Origin: Aeromonas hydrophila subsp. hydrophila ATCC 7966
GTDB taxonomy: Bacteria > Pseudomonadota > Gammaproteobacteria > Enterobacterales > Aeromonadaceae
Assembly (NCBI RefSeq): GCF_000014805.1
Contig: NC_008570.1
Span: 3,725,001 to 3,789,000, forward strand
Direction of reading: 5' to 3'
DNA length: 64,000 nucleotides
The notes beneath the pieces are model-generated. The model saw only the letters and a list, made by a program, of their open reading frames with translations. It ran no database searches and was not told the DNA's origin. This document shows positions 9,940 to 19,207 of this stretch, piece after piece (the stretch's first letter is position 1; every line of letters starts with the position of its first letter). The position numbers were made by a program, and so were the translations under genes.

Positions 9940-10416
9940 TCAGAGGTAGGCAACTTCCAGGATCTCGTACTCCACATCGCCTGCCGGCGTCTTGACGATG
10001 GCCACATCGTCCACTTCCTTGCCGATCAGAGCACGGGCGATGGGGGAATTCACGGAGATCATGTTCTGTTTGATGTCCGCCTCGTCGTCGCCCACGATAC
10101 GGTAGACCACCTCTTCTTCCGTCTCGCTCTTGAGCAGAGTCACGGTTGCCCCGAAGATGACGCGGCCATTGTTGGTCATCTTGGTGATGTCGATCACCTG
10201 GGCGTTGGAGAGCTTGCTCTCGATTTCCTGGATACGGCCTTCACAGAAGCCTTGCTGCTCGCGGGCAGCATGGTATTCGGCGTTTTCTTTCAGATCACCA
10301 TGTTCACGGGCATCTGCAATCGCTTCGATAATCTGCGGACGCAGCTCAGTCTTGAGATATTCGAGCTCTTCACGCAGCTTTTCAGCGCCGCGAACAGTCA
10401 TCGGAGTATGATTCAT
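9940..10416 (-). CDS. greA: Transcription elongation factor GreA
   Basis: GreA inserts into the RNA polymerase secondary channel and stimulates transcript cleavage in backtracked complexes. The 158-residue product starts [21 protein letters not shown]. It has the N-terminal coiled coil with the acidic tip ([20 protein letters not shown]) and the FKBP-like C-terminal domain ([17 protein letters not shown]). It lies downstream of pomB with a hairpin in its leader (10446-10474), a feature also known from E. coli greA. Confidence 0.97.
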   Translation of the reverse strand: MNHTPMTVRGAEKLREELEYLKTELRPQIIEAIADAREHGDLKENAEYHAAREQQGFCEGRIQEIESKLSNAQVIDITKMTNNGRVIFGATVTLLKSETEEEVVYRIVGDDEADIKQNMISVNSPIARALIGKEVDDVAIVKTPAGDVEYEILEVAYL

Positions 10417-10437
10417 AGTCGAAACCTGGGTTGCTTG

Positions 10438-10474
10438 AAAAGAGAAGCTGCGGCTATCAGAGAGAGCCGCAGCT
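10438..10474 (-). terminator. Hairpin in the greA leader / pomB terminator
   Basis: A perfect 10-bp stem (AGCTGCGGCT with AGCCGCAGCT, 9-base loop at 10456-10464) is followed on the minus strand by TCTCTTTTC. It lies 30 bp before greA and about 97 bp after pomB. It may end pomAB transcripts and also attenuate greA, as the terminator that produces GraL RNA does in E. coli (established for E. coli, inferred here). Confidence 0.6.
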
Positions 10475-10570
10475 GTCGGTTCGGATGAGGCATCTTAATA
10501 TGAAGCCGGCACAAAATCCATGTCAGTCCCTGCGAGCAGGATCGCGCTTTCTCATCAGAATTTGCCGGAA

Positions 10571-11470
10571 CTATTTCTGCTCCTGCGCGCTGATCGGGGC
10601 TGACACCGTCGGTTTGCCCTGCATGATGGAGATCTCCACCCGCCGGTTCATGCGCCGGTTTTCCGGGCTGGTATTGGGCACCAGCGGCTGGGAATCGGCC
10701 ATGCCCTGTACCACCAACCGGCCGCCATCGAAGCCCGGCACCTTGATCATCTGGTGGGCTACCGCCACCGCCCGCTGGGAGGAGAGCTCCCAATTGGACT
10801 GGAACAGCTCATCCTCGGTGGCGGCATCATCGGTGTGGCCCGAAATGGTGATCTCGCCGGGCACATCCTTGAGCAGGGCTGCCACCTTGCGCACCACCGG
10901 CCAGAACTGGGGCTGCAGGAAGGCGGATCCCGCCGGGAAGGCCGCTTTTTCCCGGATCCGGATGATGATCTGCTGACCCAGCGCCTCCACTTCGATGGCG
11001 CCATCCTGGATCTGTGCCTTCATCTGATCCGCCAGCGCCTTGGCCAGCGCGTTGGACTGCTCCTGCTGCTGTTGTTTCTGCGCCTCCTGCTGGGTGTCGC
11101 CCCCCACCAGCTTCTCTTCACTCTTGTCATGACCGCCGGCCTGATCGGCATCACCGGGCTGAAAATCCAGCTCGGTCTGGGTCATGTCCATGGTCTGCTG
11201 CATGATGGTATCGATGGGGGTCGGCTCCGGGCGACCCGGCCTGAATTCCTGGGCGATGACGGAGGTTCCCTTGGGGATGTCCTTCACCTCGAGAATATTC
11301 TGCACCCCGAACGCCTTCTCCATGGAGCCGGCAATCTGCTTGAACTTCTGCACGTCCATCTCGGCAAACGAGAGCAGCAGCACGAAGAAGCACATCAGCA
11401 GCGACATCAGGTCGGCGAAGGTTCCCATGTAGCCGGGCAGACCGGGAGGTGGGCATTTGCACTTTGCCAT
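10571..11470 (-). CDS. pomB: Sodium-driven polar flagellar stator protein PomB
   Basis: PomB is the peptidoglycan-anchored half of the Na+ stator for the polar flagellum. The 299-residue product begins with a cysteine-rich tip and one TM helix (FADLMSLLMCFFVLLLSF) with the conserved ion-binding Asp (D20). A periplasmic linker rich in Gln/Lys follows, then the OmpA/MotB peptidoglycan-binding domain (ISGHTDD..., QRAVAVA..., NRRVEISIMQ). AGGAG precedes its ATG. It starts 8 bp after pomA, so the two are co-translated. Closest family by eye is Vibrio PomB rather than proton-type MotB. Confidence 0.93.
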   Translation of the reverse strand: MAKCKCPPPGLPGYMGTFADLMSLLMCFFVLLLSFAEMDVQKFKQIAGSMEKAFGVQNILEVKDIPKGTSVIAQEFRPGRPEPTPIDTIMQQTMDMTQTELDFQPGDADQAGGHDKSEEKLVGGDTQQEAQKQQQQEQSNALAKALADQMKAQIQDGAIEVEALGQQIIIRIREKAAFPAGSAFLQPQFWPVVRKVAALLKDVPGEITISGHTDDAATEDELFQSNWELSSQRAVAVAHQMIKVPGFDGGRLVVQGMADSQPLVPNTSPENRRMNRRVEISIMQGKPTVSAPISAQEQK

Positions 11471-11478
11471 GCGCGCTC

Positions 11479-12237
11479 CTATTCGGTCCCGTTGTTGCGT
11501 TTGGACTGGTTCAGGTAGTTCTGCAGCATGGCCTGGATCACTCTCGGGTTCTGGCCGTCCTGAATGCCCATGATGGCGTCGAGGATCAGGGTGCGGCTCA
11601 GCTGCTCCTCACCGCTGCGCAGCTCCAGCTTGTCGGCGATGGGGATGGCGATCATGTTGGCCTCGATCGCCCCGTACAGAGTGGTGAGCAAGGCTACCGC
11701 CATGGCCGGGCCGATGGACTTGGGGTCGCTCATGTTGGCCAGCATGGCCACCAGGCCCACCAGGGTACCTATCATCCCCATGGCGGGGCCGAGATCCCCC
11801 AGGGAGCGGAACACCTTGACGGCGATGACGTGGCGCTCCGAGGTCAGTTCGATGTCCTTCTCCATCACCGCCCGCACCACGTCGGCGTCATGGCCATCCA
11901 CCAGCATGTCGATGCCCTTCTTCATGAAAGTATTGGGGATCTCCGCCGCCTCCAGGGCCAGGAAGCCCCCCTTGCGGGCCGCGTCCGCCAGTTCCACCGC
12001 CTTGGCAATCAGGTCATCGAGCTTGTCCCCCTTGTACATGAAGGCCTTGCCAGCCACCTTGAACGCCATCAAAAACTGGCCGAGGTTGAACTTCATCATA
12101 CAGATGAACAGAGAACCCAAAATGGTGATATAGACCGAGGGCATATCCACATACATGCTCATGGGGCCACCCAGCAGCATGCCGTACACCACCACCCCGA
12201 ACCCCAGCACTATGCCTATCAGACTGCCTAAATCCAC
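11479..12237 (-). CDS. pomA: Sodium-driven polar flagellar stator protein PomA
   Basis: PomA forms the membrane channel part of the stator and contacts FliG. The 252-residue product shows four TM segments, the cytoplasmic loop with ADAARKGGFLALE and FMKKGIDMLVDGHDADVVRA, and the conserved PAMGMIGTLVGLVAML and PAMAVALLTTLYGA helices. I use the GTG at 12237, which has AGGAG 7 bases upstream and reads (M)DLGSLIG. It is divergent from xseB, the neighbourhood also found in vibrios. Confidence 0.94.
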   Translation of the reverse strand: MDLGSLIGIVLGFGVVVYGMLLGGPMSMYVDMPSVYITILGSLFICMMKFNLGQFLMAFKVAGKAFMYKGDKLDDLIAKAVELADAARKGGFLALEAAEIPNTFMKKGIDMLVDGHDADVVRAVMEKDIELTSERHVIAVKVFRSLGDLGPAMGMIGTLVGLVAMLANMSDPKSIGPAMAVALLTTLYGAIEANMIAIPIADKLELRSGEEQLSRTLILDAIMGIQDGQNPRVIQAMLQNYLNQSKRNNGTE

Positions 12238-12457
12238 ATCCCTACTCCTGTCAGCTGAAATTTGTTGTATCTGCAGTTTGTTGAATTTTCTGCTATTGGC
12301 TCATCAGCGGCAAGGGTTGCCACAATTTTCCCCGTTCGGAAGATGGCTTATTATCGGCCACTTTTCCGAGAGTTTAAGCCGACGGCATTTTTCTGCCTCC
12401 CCCCTGCCCGTCGTCGATGTTAAGATAAGCCGTTTTTTTCAATCCCCGAGGATGGAC

Positions 12458-12709
12458 ATGGCCAGTAAAAAAATCGACCGCCTGAGTTTTGATGCCACTC
12501 TGGAAGAGCTGGAAACCATAGTTCATCAACTGGAACAGGGCTCCCTGCCGCTGGAAGAGGCCCTCAAGCAGTTTGAGCAGGGCATTCATCTGGTGCGGGC
12601 CGGCCAGCAGAAGCTGGAGCAGGCCGAGCAGAAGATCCAGATCCTGCTGACTCAGGCCGATGGCAGCGAGCAAGCCGCCCCCTTCCAGCCAGAGCAAGGA
12701 GAGGAGTGA
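12458..12709 (+). CDS. xseB: Exodeoxyribonuclease VII small subunit
   Basis: XseB is the small subunit of exonuclease VII, which degrades single-stranded DNA with XseA. The 83-residue product is mostly helical: FDATLEELETIVHQLEQGSLPLEEALKQFEQGI...KLEQAEQKIQILL, the family pattern. I use ATG 12458 with GAGG upstream; an ATG two codons earlier would touch the ribosome-binding site. The stop TGA is directly followed by the GTG of ispA, so translation is coupled. Confidence 0.95.
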   Translation: MASKKIDRLSFDATLEELETIVHQLEQGSLPLEEALKQFEQGIHLVRAGQQKLEQAEQKIQILLTQADGSEQAAPFQPEQGEE

Positions 12710-13600
12710 GTGACGCTGGACGATTTTTCCCGCCTGCACCGGCAACGTATTGACGACTGTCTGTCTGCACAACTTGAATCCTTGCCCGCAATGGCCCCTC
12801 GTCTGCGCGATGCCATGCGCTACGGCCTGCTGCTGGGCGGCAAGCGAGTGCGCCCCTTCCTGGTCTACGCCGTCGGCGAGATGCTGGGCGTAAAGAACGA
12901 ACTGCTGGACGGCCCGGCCGCCGCGGTGGAGTGCATCCACGCCTACTCCCTGCTGCACGACGACCTGCCCGCCATGGACAACGACGATCTGCGTCGCGGT
13001 CAGCCGACGGTGCACAAGGCATTTGATGAAGGTACCGCCATTTTGGCCGGCGACGCCCTGCAGACCCTGGCCTTCACCATTCTGGCCGATCACCCGATGC
13101 CGGATTCGCTGCTGGCCAACCGGGTACGGATGCTGAGCCGGCTGGCCCGCGCCTCGGGTTATCTCGGCATGTGCGGCGGCCAGGCACTGGATCTGCAGGC
13201 GGAAGGTCGCCAGATCTCCATCGCCGAGCTGGAACAGGTACACCGTCACAAGACCGGGGCCCTCATCGAGTGCGCCGTGGCGCTTGGCGCCCTGTGCAAG
13301 GCGGACGTGGATGAAACCACCCTGAGCGCGCTGCAAACCTATGCCGCCGCCATCGGTCTCGCCTTCCAGGTGCAGGATGACATCCTCGACATCACGGGCG
13401 ATACCGCCACCCTCGGCAAGCGACAAGGTTCCGATCTGGCGCAGGAAAAGAGTACCTATCCGGCGCTGCTGGGGCTCGACAATGCCCGTGAGCTGGCTCG
13501 CGAACTGCATGGTAAAGCCTTAACAGCCTTGCAATCTTTGCCCTACAATACCGACATTCTGGAAGCGTTTGCCGATTACATCATCGAGCGAACCCACTAA
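12710..13600 (+). CDS. ispA: Farnesyl diphosphate synthase
   Basis: IspA condenses IPP with DMAPP and GPP to farnesyl diphosphate for quinones and undecaprenyl phosphate. The 296-residue protein carries the first aspartate-rich motif DDLPAMDNDDLRRG and the second FQVQDDILD, plus GGKRVRPFLVYA near the N-terminus. It uses a GTG start directly after the xseB stop, with AGGAG inside the end of xseB. xseB-ispA-dxs is a conserved gammaproteobacterial operon. Confidence 0.97.
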   Translation: MTLDDFSRLHRQRIDDCLSAQLESLPAMAPRLRDAMRYGLLLGGKRVRPFLVYAVGEMLGVKNELLDGPAAAVECIHAYSLLHDDLPAMDNDDLRRGQPTVHKAFDEGTAILAGDALQTLAFTILADHPMPDSLLANRVRMLSRLARASGYLGMCGGQALDLQAEGRQISIAELEQVHRHKTGALIECAVALGALCKADVDETTLSALQTYAAAIGLAFQVQDDILDITGDTATLGKRQGSDLAQEKSTYPALLGLDNARELARELHGKALTALQSLPYNTDILEAFADYIIERTH

Positions 13601-13621
13601 ACGCTGGATAACAGTAACAAT

Positions 13622-15487
13622 ATGAGCGTTGATATAAGCAATTTCCCCAACCTGGCCCTCGCGGATACGCCGGTCGAGTTGCGATCCCTGCCCTTCGAGC
13701 GACTGCCCGTACTGTGCAACGAACTGCGTGAATATCTGCTGCGTTCGGTGAGTCGCTCCAGTGGCCATCTTGCCTCCGGGCTCGGCACCGTCGAACTGAC
13801 GGTGGCGCTGCATTACGTCTACAACACCCCGTTCGATCGGCTGGTGTGGGACGTGGGCCACCAGGCTTATCCCCACAAGATCCTCACCGGTCGCCGCGAT
13901 CGGATGCAGAGCATCCGCCAGAAAGACGGTCTGCACCCCTTCCCCTGGCGCGGCGAGAGCGAATATGACGTGCTCTCGGTCGGCCACTCCAGCACCTCCA
14001 TCGGTGCGGCGCTCGGCATGGCAGTCGCGGCCGAGAGCGAAGGGCTGGGGCGCAAGGTGGTTGCGGTGATCGGCGACGGTGCCATTACCGCCGGCATGGC
14101 GTTCGAGGCCCTCAATCACGCCGGCGATGTCCACAAGGACATGCTGGTGGTGCTCAACGACAACGAGATGTCCATCTCCGAAAATGTCGGGGCACTGAAC
14201 AACCATCTGGCCCGCATCATGTCTGGCAAGCTCTACACCACCATCCGCGAGGGTGGCAAGAAGGTGCTGGCCGGCCTGCCGCCGGTCAAGGAGCTGGCCA
14301 AGCGGGCCGAGGAGCACCTCAAGGGAATGGTGGTGCCCGGCACCCTGTTCGAGGAGTTTGGCTTCAACTACATAGGCCCCATCGACGGCCATGACATCAA
14401 CGCTCTGGTCGAGACCCTGCGCAACATGCGCAACCTCAAGGGGCCGCAGCTGCTGCACGTCAAGACCAAGAAGGGCAAGGGCTACGAGCCTGCCGAGAAG
14501 GACCCCATCGGTTATCACGGCGTGCCCAAGTTCAATCCGGACGAGTGCACCCTGCCCAAGGCGAGCGGCGGCAAGCCGAGCTTCTCCGCCATCTTCGGCC
14601 AGTGGCTGTGCGACATGGCGGCCAAGGATGAGCGGCTGGTCGGCATCACCCCGGCCATGCGCGAAGGCTCCGGCCTGGTGAAGTTCAGCCAGCAGTATCC
14701 GGATCGCTACTTCGACGTGGCCATCGCCGAGCAGCATGCGGTCACCTTCGCCGCCGGTCTCGCCATCGCCGACCAGAAGCCGGTGGTCGCCATCTACTCG
14801 AGCTTCCTGCAGCGGGCCTACGACCAGCTGATCCACGATGTGGCGCTGCAAGAGCTGCCGGTGCTGTTCGCCATCGATCGGGCCGGTCTGGTGGGGGCCG
14901 ATGGCCCCACTCATCAGGGGGCGTTCGACATCAGCTTCCTGCGCACCGTGCCCAACATGGTGATCATGACCCCATCCGACGAGAACGAATGCCGCCAGAT
15001 GCTCTACACCGGCTACCAGTGCAACGGGCCGGCGGCGGTACGCTACCCCCGCGGCAGTGGCACCGGCATCCAGGTCGAGAGCGAGATGCAGGCGCTGGCG
15101 CTCGGCAAGGGCCGCATTGTGCGTCAGGGCAAGGGCACCGCCATCCTGGCGTTCGGCACCCTGCTGCAACAGGCCAAAGCGGCAGCCGAGGCGCTCGATG
15201 CCACCCTGGTGGATATGCGCTTCGTCAAACCGATGGACGAGGCGCTGGTGTTCTCCCTGGCCGCGACTCACGATCAGTTCGTCACCCTCGAGGACAACGC
15301 CATCATGGGCGGTGCAGGCTCTGCGGTGAACGAGCTGCTGATGCGCAGCAAACAGTGCAAGCCGGTGCTCAACCTCGGCCTGCCGGATCGCTTCGTCGAA
15401 CAGGGTACCCAGGAGGAGATCTACGCTCTGCTGGGGCTCGATGGCACCGGCATCCAGCGCAGCATCGAGCAGTGGCTGCAGGCTTGA
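13622..15487 (+). CDS. dxs: 1-deoxy-D-xylulose-5-phosphate synthase
   Basis: Dxs makes DXP from pyruvate and glyceraldehyde 3-phosphate with thiamine diphosphate, the first step of the MEP isoprenoid pathway. The 621-residue product shows the N-terminal ThDP site ([17 protein letters not shown]...[14 protein letters not shown]...N motif), the transketolase-like pyrimidine-binding segment ([18 protein letters not shown]) with the catalytic Glu, and the C-terminal domain. It lies 21 bp after ispA, whose substrates its pathway supplies. Confidence 0.98.
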   Translation: MSVDISNFPNLALADTPVELRSLPFERLPVLCNELREYLLRSVSRSSGHLASGLGTVELTVALHYVYNTPFDRLVWDVGHQAYPHKILTGRRDRMQSIRQKDGLHPFPWRGESEYDVLSVGHSSTSIGAALGMAVAAESEGLGRKVVAVIGDGAITAGMAFEALNHAGDVHKDMLVVLNDNEMSISENVGALNNHLARIMSGKLYTTIREGGKKVLAGLPPVKELAKRAEEHLKGMVVPGTLFEEFGFNYIGPIDGHDINALVETLRNMRNLKGPQLLHVKTKKGKGYEPAEKDPIGYHGVPKFNPDECTLPKASGGKPSFSAIFGQWLCDMAAKDERLVGITPAMREGSGLVKFSQQYPDRYFDVAIAEQHAVTFAAGLAIADQKPVVAIYSSFLQRAYDQLIHDVALQELPVLFAIDRAGLVGADGPTHQGAFDISFLRTVPNMVIMTPSDENECRQMLYTGYQCNGPAAVRYPRGSGTGIQVESEMQALALGKGRIVRQGKGTAILAFGTLLQQAKAAAEALDATLVDMRFVKPMDEALVFSLAATHDQFVTLEDNAIMGGAGSAVNELLMRSKQCKPVLNLGLPDRFVEQGTQEEIYALLGLDGTGIQRSIEQWLQA

Positions 15488-15506
15488 CCCCTCAGCACAC
15501 ACAGTA

Positions 15507-15540
15507 AAAGGGCGCCGTTATGGCGCCCTTTTTGTTTGTC
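15507..15540. terminator. Bidirectional terminator between dxs and the peptide permease operon
   Basis: A 10-bp stem (AAAGGGCGCC/GGCGCCCTTT, 5-base loop) with T-runs on both sides lies between two convergent stop codons. Confidence 0.9.
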
Positions 15541-15561
15541 TCGTTGGTTTATCCGCGACCA

Positions 15562-16503
15562 TCAGCCCTTGTAGAGCTTGGGATTGAACACATCCCGCAG
15601 CCAGTCACCCAACAGGTTGATGACCAGCACCAGCACCACCAGGCAGATGCCCGGGAAGGCGGTGATCCACCAGGAACCGGAGAAGATGTAGTTGAAACCC
15701 ACGCTGATGAGCGAGCCCAGCGACGGCTGATCCACCGGCATCCCCAGACCGAGGAAGGAGAGGGCTGCCTCACTCATGATGGCGTTGGCCACCTGCACCG
15801 TGGAGATGACCAGGATCGGCGACAGGCAGTTGGGCAGAATGTGGCGGAACATGATGCGCGGGGCGCGAAAGCCCATCACCTTGGCCGCTTCCACATACTC
15901 CTTCTTCTTCTCCGCCAGCACAGAAGCGCGCACGGTTCGGGCGTACTGCGGCCACTCGGCGATACCGATGATCACCACCAGCATCAGGATGGCGAACTTC
16001 GAGTAGAACTCGGAACCAAACGTCGCCTGGAAGATGGCGGAGATGATGATGGCCACCATCATGGTGGAGAACGACAGCTGCACGTCGGCAAAGCGCATCA
16101 ACAGGCTGTCGATGCGGCCACCGAAGTAACCGGCCATCAGCCCGATGACGATACCGAGCACCAGCTGCAGCGCCACCGCGAACAGACCTATGGTCAGCGA
16201 GATGCGGGCGCCATAGAGGATGGTGCTCCAGATGTCGCGCCCCTGGTTGTCGGTACCGAGCCAGAAGCGCTCTTCGCCCCCTTCCAGCCAGGAGGGCGGC
16301 AATTCGGCATCCATCAGATCGAAGCTGGTCTGGTCGTAGACGTTGTACGGGGCCAGCCAGGGTGCCAGCAGCGCCGCCAGTACGAACACCACGAACACCG
16401 CAAAGCTGAACATGGCTACCTTATCCCGCAGGAAGTAGTAGACGATGTCGGAATTTTTAAAACGAGCCCAACGGCTTGGGCTTGCAGTCACAGCATTAGT
16501 CAT
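15562..16503 (-). CDS. Peptide ABC transporter permease, DppC/OppC type
   Basis: Inner-membrane permease of a peptide-type importer. The 313-residue protein has an N-terminal OppC_N helix (VAMFSFAVFVVFVLAALLAPWLAPYN), the conserved HWLGTDNQGRDIWS-type segment (FWLGTDNQGRDIWSTILYGA) and five further TM helices. The EAA loop for ATPase contact is EYVEAAKVMGFRAPRIMFRH. It follows the DppB-type permease after 3 bp and is the last gene of the operon (ATPase, binding protein, permease B, permease C). The substrate cannot be told from sequence. Confidence 0.92.
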   Translation of the reverse strand: MTNAVTASPSRWARFKNSDIVYYFLRDKVAMFSFAVFVVFVLAALLAPWLAPYNVYDQTSFDLMDAELPPSWLEGGEERFWLGTDNQGRDIWSTILYGARISLTIGLFAVALQLVLGIVIGLMAGYFGGRIDSLLMRFADVQLSFSTMMVAIIISAIFQATFGSEFYSKFAILMLVVIIGIAEWPQYARTVRASVLAEKKKEYVEAAKVMGFRAPRIMFRHILPNCLSPILVISTVQVANAIMSEAALSFLGLGMPVDQPSLGSLISVGFNYIFSGSWWITAFPGICLVVLVLVINLLGDWLRDVFNPKLYKG

Positions 16504-16506
16504 CTG

Positions 16507-17481
16507 TTACCCCTTGGCGGTCAGGTTGACGGTCGGGTTGATCAACCCGTAAAGCAGGTCGACCAGGGTGTTGGTCACCACGAAAATGAGCCCGACGAAG
16601 ATGACGTAGGCGGTGATGAGGGGCGTATCGACCCGGTGGATCGCCTCGAGGAACAGGAAGCCGGTCCCCGGCCACTGGAACACGCTCTCGGTCAGGATGG
16701 TATAGGCCACCATGGTACCGATCTGCACACCACCGACGGTAATGACCGGCAGCATGGTGTTCTTGAGAGCGTGGCTGTAGTAGACCTTGTTGTTGTCCAG
16801 CCCCTTGGCACGGGCGAACTTGACGTACTCGGAGGAGAGCTGCTCCAGCATCTCGGAGCGCACCAACCGGATGAACAGCGGCAGCATGATGGAGGAGAGC
16901 GCCACGCAGGGCAGGATCAAATGCTTGATGCCGTCCCAGGTGAAGAAGCCCGACTCCCAGCCCAGCAGGTTGTAGGTCTCGCCGCGGCCATAGGCCGGCA
17001 GCCAGCCCAGCTGGATGGAGAAGAGATACATCAGCATGATGGCGGTCAGGAACACCGGGATCGAGATGCCGATGCTGCTCCCCGCCATGATGATCTTGGT
17101 CGGTATACTGTGCGGGCGGATCGCCGAGTAGACCCCAAGCGGAATGGAGACCACCACGATGATCAGCGCAGCGCCAAACACCAGCTCAAGAGTAGCCACC
17201 AGCTTGTCGAGGATAACCTCGAGGGCGGGTCGCTTGAAGAAGTAGGAAGTACCCAGATCCCCGTGTACCGCGTTCTTCAAGAAGCGGCTGTATTTGACGA
17301 GGAAAGGATCGTTGAGGCCCATCTTCTCGCGCAATTCGTGGCGCTGGGCTTCGGAGACGGATTGTCCCACCAGCTCGCGCAACGGATCCCCCAGGTTGTC
17401 CTGGATGGAGAAGGCGACCAGGCTGATGACGAACATCACTATCACGGCCTGATAGAACCGTTTCAGCAGGAATGTAAACAT
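16507..17481 (-). CDS. Peptide ABC transporter permease, DppB/OppB type
   Basis: First permease of the peptide-type importer. The 324-residue product has the N-terminal helix plus domain (MFTFLLKRFYQAVIVMFVISL), the family segment LREKMGLNDPFLVKYSRFL, HGDLGTSYFFKRP, six TM helices and the EAA loop SSEYVKFARAKGLDNNKVYYSHALKN. It lies about 100 bp after the binding-protein gene, with a strong hairpin in that gap that may lower permease expression relative to the binding protein. Confidence 0.92.
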   Translation of the reverse strand: MFTFLLKRFYQAVIVMFVISLVAFSIQDNLGDPLRELVGQSVSEAQRHELREKMGLNDPFLVKYSRFLKNAVHGDLGTSYFFKRPALEVILDKLVATLELVFGAALIIVVVSIPLGVYSAIRPHSIPTKIIMAGSSIGISIPVFLTAIMLMYLFSIQLGWLPAYGRGETYNLLGWESGFFTWDGIKHLILPCVALSSIMLPLFIRLVRSEMLEQLSSEYVKFARAKGLDNNKVYYSHALKNTMLPVITVGGVQIGTMVAYTILTESVFQWPGTGFLFLEAIHRVDTPLITAYVIFVGLIFVVTNTLVDLLYGLINPTVNLTAKG

Positions 17482-17529
17482 GCTTGTCCTTCTACGTGGC
17501 CTGTGTCATGGCACAGGCTTCTGTTAGCA

Positions 17530-17557
17530 GGCGGGGTGGCCGGCTGACCACCCCGCC
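17530..17557 (-). other. Strong intercistronic hairpin between binding protein and permease genes
   Basis: A perfect 10-bp GC-rich stem (GGCGGGGTGG with CCACCCCGCC, 8-base loop) without a following T-run. Such hairpins stabilise the upstream mRNA and reduce downstream expression, typical between binding-protein and permease genes (inference). Confidence 0.7.
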
Positions 17558-17580
17558 CCGTCCTTCCTTGCAACCTTCGC

Positions 17581-19137
17581 TTACTTGCCGACCACCAGGT
17601 CGCCGAAGTAAGGGAAGTTCATCACGTTGACCACCGGCTTGATGTCGGCGTTCTTCTTGGCGCCGTAGGCCAGATCTTCCCAGTGCAGCGGCACATAGGC
17701 AGCGTCGTCGATCAGCATGGCTTCGACCTTCTTCAACATCTCGGCACGCTTGGCCGGATCGGTCTCGGCGTTGGCCTGCTCGACCAGCTTGTCAGCCTCG
17801 GCGTTGGCATAACCGGCGCAGTTGTACTGGCCCATGCCGGTCTTGGCATCCTTGGTGAAGGTCAGGAACTCGAAGAAGTTCGCACTGTCTTCGGTGTCGG
17901 AGTGCCAGCCGATCAGCTGCATGTCCGCGGCGCACTTGTCAAACTCAGGCCAGTACTGGGCCACCGGCATGGTCTTCAGATCCACCTTGATGTTGATCTT
18001 GGCCAGCATGGCGGAGACGGCCTGGGCAATCTTGACGTCGTTGACGTAGCGGGCAGCCGGGGAGATGAAGCTCATCTTGAAGCCCTGCTCATAACCGGCT
18101 TCCTTCATCAGCTGCTTGGCCTTGGCCAGATCATACTGGGGCTTGAGCGCCTCGTTGTGACCGGCATAGCCTTTCGGGCTCAGCTGGCCGGCAGGGGTGC
18201 CGAAGCCTTTGTTGATCTTCTCGACGATGCCCACCTGGTTGATGGCGTAGTTGATCGCCTGACGCACGCGCTTGTCTTTCAGCGCCGGGTTGGTGTTCTG
18301 GTTCAGCTCGATGATGATGGCGCGAGTACCGGACAGGGTCACCAGCTGGGTGTCCTTGCCGTTCTTCACGCGCTCCAGATCGTTCGGCGCAACCGGGTAG
18401 ATCACGTCCACGTCGCCACCCAGCAGGGCCGCCACGCGGGTGGCGTCTTCCTTGATGGGCACCACGGTCAGGTTGTCGACGTTGCCCTTGGAGGCTTTGT
18501 CCCAGTAGTTGGCGTTGCGGGTGTACTCCAGCTTCACGCCCTGCTCGCGGAACTTGACGCTGAACGGGCCGGTACCGGAGACGTGGGTGGAGGCGTAGGA
18601 GTCGCCGTTCTTGACGATCTCGGCCTTGTCTTTGCCCGCTTCGGTCTTGCCGGTATAGAACTTGGAGTCCATCGGGAAGATATAGGTGACGGTCTGCAGC
18701 ACCAGCGGGAACGGCTTGGCGGTGACGAGATCGACGGTGTACTCATCGACCTTCTTCACTTCGGCGATGGGGTCGAAGATGGCCTTGAAATCGACGGAGG
18801 ACTTCAGACGGTTGACGGTCCACACCACGTCATCGGCGGTGAAGTCGTTGCCGGAGTGGAACTTGACGCCCTTGCGCAGGAAGAAGCGCACGGTCTTGTC
18901 ATCGATGCGCTCATACTTCTCGGCCAGACGCGGCTCGAATTTCAGGTCCTGGGTGTAACGCATCAGCGGGTCGAACACCAGGTGGGACATCTCCAGGGTC
19001 TGACCGGAGAGCTGCTCCTGCGGATCCAGCGAGGTGGCATCGGAGGCGACGGCAACCTTGATGTCGACGGCGGAAACGTTAAAAGCGAAACCGGCGGCAA
19101 ACAGCGCCAGGGCAATCTTGGATAATCCTTTCTTCAT
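17581..19137 (-). CDS. Peptide ABC transporter periplasmic binding protein (SBP_bac_5)
   Basis: Periplasmic solute-binding lipid-free protein of the importer. The 518-residue product starts MKKGLSKIALALFAAGFAF and has a signal peptide cleaved probably after VSA. The family features include ATSLDPQEQLSGQT near the mature N-terminus, VRFFLRKGVKFHSGNDFTADDVVWT and DKRVRQAINYAIN. I start at 19137 because GGAGAA lies 6 bases upstream; a methionine 4 codons earlier lacks a site. It follows the fused ATPase gene. Confidence 0.93.
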   Translation of the reverse strand: MKKGLSKIALALFAAGFAFNVSAVDIKVAVASDATSLDPQEQLSGQTLEMSHLVFDPLMRYTQDLKFEPRLAEKYERIDDKTVRFFLRKGVKFHSGNDFTADDVVWTVNRLKSSVDFKAIFDPIAEVKKVDEYTVDLVTAKPFPLVLQTVTYIFPMDSKFYTGKTEAGKDKAEIVKNGDSYASTHVSGTGPFSVKFREQGVKLEYTRNANYWDKASKGNVDNLTVVPIKEDATRVAALLGGDVDVIYPVAPNDLERVKNGKDTQLVTLSGTRAIIIELNQNTNPALKDKRVRQAINYAINQVGIVEKINKGFGTPAGQLSPKGYAGHNEALKPQYDLAKAKQLMKEAGYEQGFKMSFISPAARYVNDVKIAQAVSAMLAKINIKVDLKTMPVAQYWPEFDKCAADMQLIGWHSDTEDSANFFEFLTFTKDAKTGMGQYNCAGYANAEADKLVEQANAETDPAKRAEMLKKVEAMLIDDAAYVPLHWEDLAYGAKKNADIKPVVNVMNFPYFGDLVVGK

Positions 19138-19207
19138 GTCTTTCTCCATGCTTTTGGCTTTTTATTGACACTTTTTTTGACAAGCAGAGCGGCGGGCCGC
19201 CCCTTTC

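Noticed and set aside
13520..15502. Long minus-strand frame (660 codons) opposite dxs
   Set aside because: It mirrors dxs, has His/Gln/Gly-rich shadow composition and no motif; dxs is unmistakable.
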